In this document: positions 12,601 to 22,151 of the stretch, one piece after another
Position numbering within the stretch: position 1 is the first letter of the stretch
Layout: every line of letters starts with the position of its first letter
Assembly: GCA_963969595.1 (NCBI GenBank)
Contig: OZ018411.1
Location: 10,852,501 to 10,916,500, forward strand
DNA length: 64,000 nucleotides
Direction: 5' to 3'
DNA from: Neckera pumila
Taxonomy: Eukaryota; Streptophyta; Bryopsida; Hypnales; Neckeraceae
Program-made: the position numbers and the translations under genes
Notes under the pieces: generated by a model
The model's input: the letters and a program-made list of their open reading frames with translations, nothing else
What the model was told of the DNA's origin: nothing
Database searches by the model: none

Positions 12601-15600
12601 CCTGGACTACAGCGGACACAGCTCCTCATTCAAGCCCTGGTTTTGACATAAATCCCTCGACTCGTTTCTTTTTTCTTGTGAAAGATTGTTGACCTAGCCT
12701 GACTTCATTTATTTATGCGCTTCTTGTCTTTGTTTTGCACTGGAGAAATCTTTGACTCGTTATATCAATAAAGTCTGATGCTTTTCTCCGCTTGCAGGCA
12801 TACCTCGTCGACCGACACAAGCTCACGCTACCGAGCGACACAGAGCATCTCCTCATAACAGCGTCATTTCCGTCTTTACAAAGTTGCCAAGCTGAGAAGG
12901 AGAGCTCTGCCCCATTTTCTATGGATGTTTTATATTACACAGTCAATATTCTCCGAAAATATGTAACTGGGAATTCAAAAGCTGAAGGTTTACCCCTACC
13001 ATCACTGAACTTCACATTGGACGTGCTTTCACTTGGGACTCAGTGGAGCGTCAACAGCAATAGTCTTGACGCTGCACTTGCGGGATCCCTGTCTGTGTTA
13101 GAGATTATATCCTGCAGTCAGGACGGGAGGAAGCATCTTTGGAATGACCCACGCTGGCAGAAAGGCATGCAGTGGGCTCTCAGTGGTGCCGTGACTGCAA
13201 CAGATCCTAGCCCCGTCTCATACACTGCTTTGAGTTCTCTGAAGCACTTTGCAGGGGATTTGGACTACGGCCGGCGGATCATTGATGAAGGCTTCTATCT
13301 CTTGCTGCTATTGCTTGTAGTCCCAGAACCGACTATTGGTCCTAAAAGTGCAAAATCTACGCTTCCAATTTTGGCTGCAGATGTGCTTGGCTCTTTTGTA
13401 CGAACGGAGGGGATCCAGTCTAGCTCACTCTCCAATTTACTCCCCAGGTCACTTATGTCTTGCTTGCAAAATGATGAGGACCTTGGTAAGTTCGTTTCCA
13501 TGGCAGGATCGGACGTTCAATCCCCGACAACAATTTGGACTGCTGAGGTGCGGGGCGAGCTTCGTGAGAGGGCCCTGGCGAGGATCAAGACTCATAAGGA
13601 ACAGGGCGAAGTGCAATGGCTGGAGAGCTACAAGTATGCTTGTCTTCAAAGAGAGTTCGTAATTGGTGGTGTTTTTGTTAAGCATCTTGCGTCTGGGAAA
13701 TGGGAGGGAGGCGACCTTCCAGATGACACCGAGTTTTTGGATCTCATGATGGAATACCTTGAGAGGGAACGAAACGTCGTTGAGGTTGAGAACGAAACGG
13801 AGGGGTATGAGGACAAGCACGTCATCCTTTCTGAAGGCATGCAAGAGCAGCGAGATGAGCTTGAAAAGTTCGTCCTTGTGCTGGTTGCAGTAATGGAGTG
13901 CCTGAAATTCGCAGTGTCACATGCCAGGAATGATATAATCAAAAGCCTCAGGTTAGAGACTTTCTTGGAAATTGCGTCAGTGGAACAATGTGCACCCAAA
14001 GTTTGGATTCAGATTATGCACCTTTTCAAGGTCCTGGCTCAGGAGGAGGCATCACAAAACGCCATTCTGCAATCAAATCTGCTTGGGATAGCTGGGATAT
14101 ACCTTTGGGATGCTGTGACTGAGGACAAGGGTAACGAGGTGGTCCTCGCTACTCTCGAAATGCTACATGTTCTGAGTGAGAATATTCCAGCGAATGTCGA
14201 GGTGACCGATTGGTTCTCCAGCAGCGGGGTACTCTTCCCCTTGTTATGCCTCTTTTGTGAAGTTGATCTACCGAGTTTGAGAACCGGAATCATGGAGACT
14301 GAGAAGATAACCTCACATCAGAGATTACTAGCAGCTTGTATACTTGGGCAGCTTCTATTGTGTTCAATTGGGGTTAGTCAGCGTGCACATTTTCTTGCAG
14401 AGAATTCCAAGGATTTGAGATTAACAACAGCTATTGACGAGCTTATGAATTTGCTTGAGCCGGGACACAAGGGGGCGAAGCCGCTTGTATTTCGAACATT
14501 GGTGTCACTGATGCCTCTGGAGCTTCTATCTACCCTAGCACATGACCCAGAAGGAGCTTGTGAACTGTACAAGGAGACGGTCTACCTTCCAAGGCTAGTG
14601 TGGGACGATGAAACTCAACATGGTGTCCAGCAGCTGCTTACAGAGGAGGCCATCAAGCTGCATGGGTTTGTGAAGAACCAGGTGGTAGCAGGACTGGGGT
14701 CCTGGGCTTTGGAGCTAGAACAACCAGTGTTTACTCGCTGGGCGCTTGCCACTGTTGTAGAGGTCGACAGTAAGCCAGTCTACAGGAGTTCAAAAGAAGA
14801 AGGATATGTTCCTGAATTGTACTTGGGGGGGTTCTTTGTGGATCAGTTCCTTAGAATACCGGAATTTTTCTTCGGTAAGACCCTGGAGCAACGATTTCTT
14901 CGAGAAGTGAAAAAGGCTATTGTATTAGGCATATATGCAGAAGACCCTGATTCCCTGAGAAGACTTATACTTTCACTGCTATTGCTCTTCAAAGGGCGAC
15001 CGTATTTGTTAGCGGGCCGATCCTATATTGACATCTTCCTCGCTGTGAACCGTTATATCTGCTGCACTGGGGCTGAAGCTCGTATGCTTTCCCAGCTAAT
15101 GATCATTCTGATGCACTCCATCGCTAATCATAAAGACATCGTCGACATCATTGTTTCCGAGGATTTGATCCACTCTCTGGTGGATTTTCTCGATTTGGAA
15201 GTTCCCAAGGCGGATGCTGGATTTGCTGGCACTGACCCGAGGTTGTGTAGCCTCATGCTGCTGCTAAGGTTGATCAGGCTGAGTTCCTCAACTATTGAGA
15301 TTACATCAAGTGTGAGTGTTGTGCAGAAACTGGCCGATACCGTGCTTGATATGGACGGGAATAATGAAGTTTCGAAAACAGCGCTGGAATGCCTTGCCTT
15401 GATGTGCCATGACAAGCGCAAAGGGAAAGAGGTCATTCGGTTGTTGGAAAGCCTAGTGCCGGCTGATACTAAAGACTTTTGGGATATTCCAGTAGAGAAC
15501 ATCTGGGACGAGGCTGTCCATTTTGAGATTCTGCAGCATTTTCTAGAAAATCAATACCCATGTGCTTGGTGGACCACGGATAAGCCACATGAACTGTTGG

Positions 15601-15731
15601 ACATTGCCGTCTCAGCTGCACCATCCCCTTCCACCTCGACATCTCGCAATGCAAATGGCACCGAGAAGGTTCAAGAGACTTTCAAAGGAAGTGTGTCAGC
15701 AAAATGGGATGCTCAGTTTCCACCCAGCTGA
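697..15731 (+). CDS. RME-8/GRV2-like endosomal protein lacking the J domain (29 exons)
   Basis: Exons: 697-1018, 1445-1566, 1833-1991, 2298-2381, 2647-2783, 3410-3632, 3859-3966, 4248-4317, 4593-4717, 5299-5409, 5620-5721, 5958-6038, 6331-6410, 6506-6626, 7044-7199, 7371-7418, 7530-7649, 7906-8017, 8269-8351, 8540-8725, 9130-9402, 9565-9833, 10138-10266, 10846-11014, 11171-11284, 11679-11883, 12166-12272, 12565-12639, 12798-15731. Summed length is 6,825 nt (2,274 residues plus stop), all introns are GT-AG and all phases agree. The family (RME-8 in animals, GRV2/KAM2 in plants) is a peripheral endosomal protein acting in endosome organisation and vacuolar/retrograde sorting; its J domain recruits Hsc70. 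Seen here: PH-like segments (about 1-350), IWN repeats ending at W713, W1191, W1544 and W1899, and ARM-like helices between them. Arabidopsis GRV2 is about 2,550 residues. The shortfall includes the whole J domain: no HPD motif occurs anywhere in the product. The protein is divergent, so it is probably a specialised paralogue. Least certain boundaries: exon 13/14 (alternative donor after 6383), the exon 19 acceptor, and exon 28. Confidence 0.85.
2784..3409 (+). repeat. Intron 5 carrying a dispersed repeat (about 3085-3180)
   Basis: This is the largest intron of the 5' half. Bases about 3085-3180 closely resemble intergenic sequence near 32350-32425 and 42745-42850; all share the core ATGATAAAATTTGGAAA-type string and its A/T-rich surroundings. 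It is therefore a fragment of a local repeat family lodged in the gene. There are no coding signs. Confidence 0.6.
4718..5298 (+). repeat. Intron 9 with one copy of a duplicated intron repeat (4830-5032)
   Basis: Bases about 4830-5032 match about 11396-11602 in intron 25 along their length, sharing blocks such as CTTCCATAT.TATAGGAGTTGAAA, a GATAGAAAT block and a final GGGC.CTT. The two copies lie in the same orientation in two introns of the same gene. Confidence 0.65.
7530..7649 (+). other. Exon 17: IWN repeat 1
   Basis: The exon encodes a segment with ETPLLVWN (residues 707-714), followed by a basic amphipathic helix that continues into exon 18. This is the family signature of RME-8 IWN repeats (E/D-T-P-x-x-I/V-W-N plus a helix beginning x-x-R-x-E-L). 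The downstream partner motif of the repeat (GVHLELL..., then a DP.P motif) is supplied by exons 19-20. Confidence 0.75.
9565..9833 (+). other. Exon 22: degenerate GYF_2-like segment
   Basis: In RME-8/GRV2 this position carries a short GYF_2-like module (W-Y-x-D-x-x-G-x-x-x-G-P, then an acidic linker and W-R). Here the residues GRAREMMGKSVQDGSLEAKD and RWQDE keep the spacing of the module's second half, but the aromatic/GP start is not clear. The call is tentative. Confidence 0.4.
11285..11678 (+). repeat. Intron 25 with second copy of the intron repeat (11396-11602)
   Basis: This is the second copy of the repeat described in intron 9. The copies differ by many substitutions and small indels, so the duplication is not recent. 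It has no visible terminal inverted repeats. Confidence 0.65.
11679..12272 (+). other. Exons 26-27: IWN repeat 2, the last module before the usual J-domain site
   Basis: Exon 26 encodes DTPDIIWNKDMRQRLLDHV and later RIDYPELA. Exon 27 encodes FYLQNLLDKDRFPDYPI and DPDGFLSSL. Plant GRV2 has the same order here (a DTPEIIW motif, then YPEL, a YLRNL helix, then a FLQSLL helix), after which the J domain follows directly. In this gene the reading passes through a 292-nt intron straight to the post-J helix of exon 28. Confidence 0.8.
12565..12639 (+). other. Exon 28: short exon joining IWN repeat 2 to the post-J helix
   Basis: These 25 in-frame codons encode NLRNLVKGGDSIPGLQ then RTQLLIQAL. Spliced to exon 29 this reads RTQLLIQALAYLVDRHKL, which matches the helix that immediately follows the J domain in GRV2 (a leucine-rich helix then RRYG). 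The acceptor GTGTAG is good and the donor (CTG/GTTTTG) is weak. If the exon were skipped the frame would still be kept (75 nt), so it could be alternatively used. Confidence 0.55.
12798..15731 (+). other. Exon 29: 2.93-kb intron-free terminal exon
   Basis: One open stretch of 977 codons encodes the C-terminal 43% of the protein. It holds IWN repeat 3 (SPTTIW, residues 1539-1544, with partner motif VIGGVFVKHL) and IWN repeat 4 (YLPRLVW, 1893-1899, with partner motif YLGGFFVDQFL), plus helical ARM-like stretches rich in leucine. The end, KWDAQFPPS then TGA, resembles the proline-rich end of plant GRV2. All 28 preceding exons are 322 nt or shorter. Confidence 0.88.
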
Positions 15732-16800
15732 GGAGGACCAAGGTGGAGAGGTAATCGCATGCACCATAGTTTTCTCCACTTCGAAATGGATTCTAGACTG
15801 TTTGGTGAACGTATAGAATCCTCCCCATGACTCATAAGGAATCTCTATGACCCCAGTGATCATGCCTTATACGGTCTTCCTCTGTATGGTTACTATGACC
15901 CTAGGGAGACCTCATGAATCAGGGAGAAGATTTTATTTTATTTTGCGGTCTAGAATTTCTTGAAACGTGCTAAATTGACTGAGTCCTGTCTTGGGCACAC
16001 CTTTGTACTGACGGCTTGTGTTTTGCAAAAACTAGGCGCCACATGCATGTTCGATGCCTTTCTATTAGAACATATTAATCCTGTTCTAATCATTTCTACT
16101 CGAGTGTTTTTCTCTCTGAAGTCTAACGAGGACTGTTGTTATTGAAAATCAGAATCGAAGGCATGGAGTTCGCATAAGGGTGCTCATTCAATAACCTTTT
16201 TTTAAACAGTACAAGTATATACATCCTCAAGTGAAAGATCTCACCTGACTTATTGGCAAGAAGAATCCTGCCAAATTCGTTCTAGGCGCTGCAACTGAAG
16301 GTGACTGATGATTCTTGCCTTCCTGTAAGCCTTTCAGTTTTCCACCTTTGTATAGGTTTTTGCTATTCTGTATGTACATATCAAACGTAGATTAGGATAT
16401 ATTCACGAACGGAGTGTGTAAAGATCCAGAGGAGTCCGTTAGGCAACTCGCATAAATGGTAGCAAAAGTAAAAGTTAGAGTAGTTTCTTTAGGATTCCAA
16501 CTAGTAAGCGGAGAAAACACTACCACTGGTGCAAAATTTGCACCTCATGGGATGACTTGGGAATAACAGTAATTGTCACGCCATGGTTGAAACTATGTAC
16601 ACTATATATCATTTAGAGATTCTTGAAAACCAGGTCACAACGATCTGTTGAACCCAGCATTACAAGAGTCATAAGGATTTCCCCAGTTTCTGACAGTCAT
16701 TGAGTCTCTTCAAATTGTGATTCTGTCGGGAAGATTAGTGTGGTGTTTCCTTTGTAAAATACAATTACCAGTTTTATTTTGAGACAGAGGGAGTGTATAT
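15732..16800 (+). other. 3' flank and probable 3' UTR, no other gene seen
   Basis: There is no ORF with coding character. Short imperfect repeats of an ATGACTCATAAGGAATC-like string occur just after the stop codon (15825-15925). An AATAAA occurs later, at about 16873, but I cannot place the cleavage site. Confidence 0.5.
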
Positions 16801-17580
16801 TTTTTTATATGTGAAGCAAGGTAGTTTATTTGCTCCAGAAAAGACTACTGTTTCGGCTTCTAACTTAACTGAAATAAACCATTGGAACTCACTGTGGATC
16901 GCTTTTTTTCCCACCTGTGACCTCCACCCGTGTTCAGTTGTGGGCCATATTGTCGTCCTTGCTATGGCCCCTTTTATTTGAAAAAGCTCTGGAACCTCGG
17001 GCGGCGTGCACAGGGTCGAGCCTTGAGAGCATGAGTGTGTTTTTTTCTCTCTATCTTTTGATGCCAACTGTCGACTGGAACACTGACAATTGGCACTGAA
17101 TGCACAGTATGTTCCAGCTGCAAGGGCCAAGGGGAATCCCTTGCATGATAGACAATGAGTTTCTCCCTTCCCTGTAGCAGCAGCTGAGTGTGTAAGCCCT
17201 TCCCAGGCAAGCAAGCTCCGTCCCAAACGGGTTGCCTTGTAAGTTAGAATCTTGGTATCTTATTATACTGTCAACAGGGGCCATGATGCGAGAGTGTGTG
17301 TCTGTATTTGGCATCTCCTACCAGCAGGGACGCATGTGCAACCCCACCTTTGCTGTTTTGAACTGTACATTGCCTGTCTGTCTGTCTGTCTGGGACTCAA
17401 AACTTTTTCACTCTTTTCAGAGAAGATGGACTGGACTGGACTGGACTGGAGCAGTGGCCTGGGCTTGGAATGCAGTGGCTTCACAGAACAGATGGTGGGC
17501 GCAGCAGCTTATAAGAGTTGGAGGACGGAGGAGACCAATACCCCACTCGCCACCCAAGCTGAAGAAGGGTGCAGTTGGCA
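16801..17580. other. GC-richer non-repeat stretch with two microsatellites, no supported gene
   Basis: Base composition is closer to genic DNA than to the AT-rich intergenic sequence beyond it. It contains (CTGT)n at 17374-17392 and (GGACT)n at 17427-17450. Overlapping frames of 110-190 codons run across both microsatellites in more than one phase and have no recognisable domain. It may be an exon or UTR of an unseen transcript. Confidence 0.35.
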
Positions 17581-17830
17581 CACAATTTGATCACAAATGG
17601 GGTCAAATTAAAAGCCTCTATATGCTCCTTGGGATGAGAGAAAGGTCAAGTGGATCAAAAATCACAAATTTGATCACAGTTGGGGTCAAATTAAAGCCTG
17701 TAAATGCTCCTTGGGATGAGGTAAAGGTCAAGTGGATCAATAATCACAAATTTGATCACAAATGGGGTCAAATTAAACTTATGTGCTCTTAGGATGAGAT
17801 AAAAGTCAAGTGGATCAAAATTCACCCTAA
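17575..17830. repeat. Tandem repeat, about 83-bp unit, three copies
   Basis: The string GGGGTCAAATTAAA starts at 17599, 17682 and 17764, giving periods of 83 and 82. Each unit also carries CTCCTTGGGATGAG (or a variant) and AAGTGGATCAA. The third copy is the most diverged. Confidence 0.9.
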
Positions 17831-18935
17831 GATAGTCTGCTCTCGTAAGCGACTGTGTTCTAAATGCGACCCCTCTCTAGGAATGAGTGACATGTTGTTT
17901 GAAATATCTATTACTGTCAATGATGAGCTAGGTAGGCTTAAATGGTTTCTTTAAGAATAGACTACCTTTAGGAGCTTAGATCATGGCCACCCTTACTCAC
18001 CAAATTTGGCACGCCCAAATTTTCCATCTAATTTTGAAGGGCTCTCAATTTCCTTGTCCCCTACCCTTGCTCACCAAATATGACCTACAAATAGTTGAGT
18101 GACCATTCATCAAGCAGAACAAAAGAATTAAGCAACTAAACTTAGAATGAATAGTGGTTTTTTGAAGGGCCATTCCTTGACACACTAGGATTCAATCTCA
18201 AGATCATATTGTGAAGTGCATGGAGCACTTTTCATCTACATTTGAAGAGTGTCAAAATCCCTAGTGCGTAAAAGTGGCCATGTACTTACAATCTTCTATT
18301 CCAAATCCCACCTTTAGTCGTAGCCATCGTCTCTAAGTGTTGTTGTATAGATTTCTTTTTTGTCATTGAAATAAACTTTAATGTGTGCCTAATTAAATAA
18401 ATAAATAACCTCTTCCGCTTGTGGCTCTACAAATAGTAATAAATTAATCTTCTATTTCTATATTAGAGCATGCTTAATTCATCTGGAGATGGCTACTATC
18501 TAATTAGTGGCCACTAAATCCAAATTCGTCCTATAAGTTTGATAACATAAGATTTTGATGATTAACTATTTCTCACATCCTCATTTGGGGTCAAAGCATT
18601 ATTAAACACTACCCTTAGGGTACTATAGGGACAAGTTACTTGAGCATGCATATCACTTGCCGATTCATTTATTACCATGAGATTTGATAATGTAAGATTG
18701 AAAATATTCAGGTAAATATTTGACAAGATACCTAATTTATGCAAAGAGCCTTTTTGTTTCTTCCCATTTCATTTCCCACTAAGGTAGGAGGTCCATAAAC
18801 CGATTGGGGTTCTAAATGCATCCCCTATCTAAAAATGAGTGACATGTTTTTTGAGTAAACATCAATGAATTAGGTAGGCTTAAAGGAAGGATTTGTGGAC
18901 CTCCTATGTACAAGCTCAACTAGCAATATTTAAGT
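17831..18935. repeat. Intergenic DNA with a dispersed repeat pair (17845-17965 and 18780-18907)
   Basis: Both segments share a TCTAAATGC block followed by GAGTGACATGTT and then TAGGTAGGCTTAAA. The second is bounded by inverted ends TAAGGTAGGAGGTCCATAAA and TTTGTGGACCTCCTA, like the MITEs at 29213, 32548 and 49246, and looks like an internally deleted member of that family. The rest is AT-rich with no gene. Confidence 0.6.
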
Positions 18936-18939
18936 TTAA

Positions 18940-20282
18940 CCCCTAAAGGACCATTGTCGGTTCGACGGACATTTAGGATTTTGGGCAGGTATGGGCTGAA
19001 ATTTTGTTGTGATTTTTTGAAATTTTTTTGGAAGATAGAAAAATTGATAAGCTTTGTAGGAATATAATTTTTTTCACAATCGGTGCCCGGGAAAAAAAGT
19101 TATGACCAAATAAGCTCAAAATAGGGGACGGAGGGTAGCCCGGGCAGCAAAAAAAATAGACAAAAATTTGAATTTTTTTTTTAATATATTTTTTCTCATA
19201 GATTATACTTTTGTCTATTTGAAAAGCTTTGATTCATTTCATTTGAATTTGTTATGAGAATGTCGTGGACATTCTTGTTTTTTGGGCAATTAGAGCATCT
19301 TTTTGAAAAAAATAACATCTAGAAAACATTTCTAAATGCAATTTTCATTAGAAAAGAATTGAACCCCAAAGAGGCCGCTTTGTAATGCAAAAATTTGGGT
19401 GGGAAAAGCCTTCACAACTTACTAATTAGGCCAAAAATTCTATAATGAATTCAAAAATTTGTCATCATTACTCAATCCATCTCCATGATTTCTTGAATTA
19501 GTGGGTGGGAAGAGCCTTTTTAATTCACTAATTGGCCAAGAATTGCATTATGAACTCAAAAATTTGTCATCATTATCCAATCTAACTTCAAGATATCATA
19601 AATTTCATGATGGTTTCCTCATAAAGGATTGAGCAAATGCCAAGTGGTGGTTGTAATGAATCTATAATTGCTCTCATATTCATGCAATTACATGCAATTA
19701 GTACTAAAAGTAATAAGAAAACTCAAGGCCTCTTTTGGGGTTCAATTCTTTTCTAATGTCAAATTTTTCAGTTTTTTTTCTTTTTTTGCATGGTTTATAT
19801 TACTTGCTAGAACAATCTCACCGTTGGTATTAGTGCATTTTAATTCCATCTAAAATATATGAGTATTTTAGATTTTCCTTCTATCTCGCAACTACTTCTA
19901 CTTAACAATTTTTTAAAGAATGATTATTTTTTTATTTTTTTATTTTTTTTCGTAGCCTCTCAACTCAATTCTCTACTACAAAGATTTAAAGCTCAAAACT
20001 CTGTAGTGCAAAAATTTTTAATTAAAAATGTTCAAAGTCAAGAAATCTAGTCCCGCAATGTGCTGAAAAACTGGGTTTTTTCACTTTAAACGCAGATATC
20101 ATGCAATTTGTGCGGTCAAAAATTCTGAAATGTTTCCCCCACACACTCTCATACTAGTTAGGTGTAAGATCCTACGGTTAGATGTGAAAAAAAAAACATT
20201 TTTCAATTTTTTTTACTTTTTGCTATAGAAATGGCAGATTTGAGTGTTTTTTGGCAGAAAAAGGGCCTCAGTCCTTTAGGGA
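18940..20282 (+). mobile_element. TTAA element 1 (subfamily A), with a nested MITE
   Basis: Flanked by TTAA at 18936-18939 and 20283-20286. The left end is CCCCTAAAGGACCATTGTCGG and the right end is GTCCTTTAGGGA. Removing the 413-bp insertion at 19346-19758 leaves 930 bp, the family length. No transposase or other coding region is visible. Confidence 0.8.
19346..19758. mobile_element. MITE with long perfect-type inverted ends, nested in element 1
   Basis: The left end CATTAGAAAAGAATTGAACC and its continuation CCAAAGAGGCC (to about 19376) are mirrored at 19727-19758 by GGCCTCTTTTGGGG...TCTTTTCTAATG, with only small differences over about 31 bp. The interior holds two roughly 105-bp direct repeats (about 19396-19500 and 19502-19605). 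The insertion interrupts the subfamily A sequence at a point where other copies are continuous. Confidence 0.8.
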
Positions 20283-20289
20283 TTAAGGG

Positions 20290-21150
20290 ATTCAAATGGT
20301 CATGCCAAATAATCTTATGATCGGTCAAAATGAAAGCTTACATCTCATTTTTCCTAAAGTTGTCTATTAGAGATAACCACCCTTTCCCAACCAGGGATCA
20401 ATGCCCAATCTATAGATGATCAAGGCTTAGAACGTGATTTTTATTCCTTTTTAAGGTTGGGACTAACAAGATCACGAAATATGTCCTAAGTATGCAAAAT
20501 GTAGCAAGAAAGAAGAAAGTAAGAAGCTACTTTTTGAATGATCAGAGTTACTAGTTCAAAACACTTTTTGGCTCCCAAAATTCACAGCAATTCTAATTTT
20601 GGGAATAAGATTACGGGAAATCTTCAATCCCAATATTTCTCATCTTCCTACATGGGGAAAAATTTTCATCACTCATTTCGCTCATCATCTATCCCAAAAT
20701 CCCTTTAAGTGATCGGCTATGGGTACCTCCACCTTACTGGTAGTAGACTTTTGATTCTTAAGTACAAAAGGATACCAACTGTGTTTTGGGGGTATGGCTT
20801 CAGTTTGTGTTTTGTTTTTTTATCTACGTCTTTGTTGATGGACTGGAGTGGTGGCCATATACTGTCCATTGGGTTTCATTACGCTCTTTTCTTGCGTCAA
20901 ATATGATAAAAGAAAATAATGGTCTTTCCATTATGTTTACTTTGCACCCATTCCCTGCACAACCTCAACCTCATTGCTCTGAGCTCTGGATAAGATAATG
21001 TCTTCTATTTCACTCAAGCACTTGCTGCAGATGCCTTGCGTAGGATGTTCCCAATAATCGAAAAGGACATGAAGTGATGGAAGAGACGGAAAGATTAGAG
21101 GCACGGAACATGTTCAGAAAAAATCACGAAATTATCATAGTGCAATGGAA
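20290..21150. repeat. Intergenic DNA with a diverged PIF-like MITE (about 20385-20740)
   Basis: Bases about 20440-20735 match about 34690-35000 (shared blocks include TTTTTGGCTCCCAAAATTCAC and a TTGGGACTAA block) and end with a TTTAAGTGATC motif. They belong to the same family as the elements at 34580 and 59060. No gene is seen in the rest. Confidence 0.5.
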
Positions 21151-21226
21151 TTTGAGTTAACCCTTACCCCTTAGAGGGCATTTCATGTCCGAGCTCAGTT
21201 AAACTTCATTTGGATTTTTACATTAA

Positions 21227-22147
21227 CCCCTTAAGGTCCAAGGCCTTTTTTCTGCAAAAAAAACACTCAAAAATGCCATTTTATAGCAAAGAGTAAAAAA
21301 AAATTGAAAATTGTTTTTTTTGCATATCTAACCATAGAATCTTACACCTAACCAGTACGACAATGTGTGGAAAAAATTCAGAATTTTTGACCACATAGAT
21401 TGCAAGATTTCTACGTTTAAAGAGAGAAAAAACAAGTTTTTTAGCACATTGTAGGACTAGATTTTTTTACTTTGAACATTTTTAACTTTAAAATTTTGCA
21501 CTACAGAGTTTTGAGATTTAAATCTTTGTGGTGGAGAATTGAGTTGAGAGTCTAGCAAAAAAAAATTCAAAAAAAACTTAATTTTCATTATTAAAAAAAT
21601 TGTTAAGTAGAAGTAGGTACAAGATAGAAGGAAAATCTAAAACACTAATATATTTTAGATGGAATTAAAATGCGCTAATCCCAATGGTAAGATTGTTCTA
21701 GCACAAAAACTAAACCATGTAGAACTTTTCTTTTTGAAAAATTGCAAAAATTGCATTCCAAAATGAATCGTACAAGTTATTTTTTTCAAGAAGATGCTCA
21801 AATTGCCCAAAAAACAAGATTGTCCATAACTTTCTCATAAAAAATCCAAATGAAATGAATCAAAGCTTTCCAAATAGACAAAAATATAATCTATAAGGAA
21901 AGAAACTTTTTTTTTTTAAGCTAAATTTTTTGCAAAATTTTTTGTTGCGCCCTCTCCCTTGTTTTGAGCTTACTTGGACATAACTTTTGTTCCCGGGTAC
22001 CAATTGGAAAAAAAATTATATTCCCACAAAGCTTATCAATTTTTCTATCTCCAAAAAAAGTTTCAGAAAATTACGACAAAAATTCAGCCCGTAGGTACCT
22101 GCCCAAAATCCCATTTGTCCCCCGAAGAGACAATGGTCTTTTAGGGG
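21227..22147 (-). mobile_element. TTAA element 2 (subfamily A)
   Basis: Flanked by TTAA at 21223-21226 and 22148-22151. It is 921 bp long, starts CCCCTTAAGGTCC and ends GGTCTTTTAGGGG. The right TTAA is shared with element 3, which follows in the same orientation. Confidence 0.85.
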
Positions 22148-22151
22148 TTAA

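Noticed and set aside
697..15731. Calling the gene a pseudogene because exon 18/19 phases seemed to clash
   Set aside because: Using the acceptor at 8268 restores the phase, and the complete model then has no stop or frameshift.
17232..17792. A 186-codon frame as a gene
   Set aside because: It crosses two microsatellites and the 83-bp tandem repeat, which explains the open frame.
17585..17830. A CRISPR-like array
   Set aside because: Only three head-to-tail units without distinct spacers, in plant-type nuclear DNA; it is an ordinary tandem repeat.
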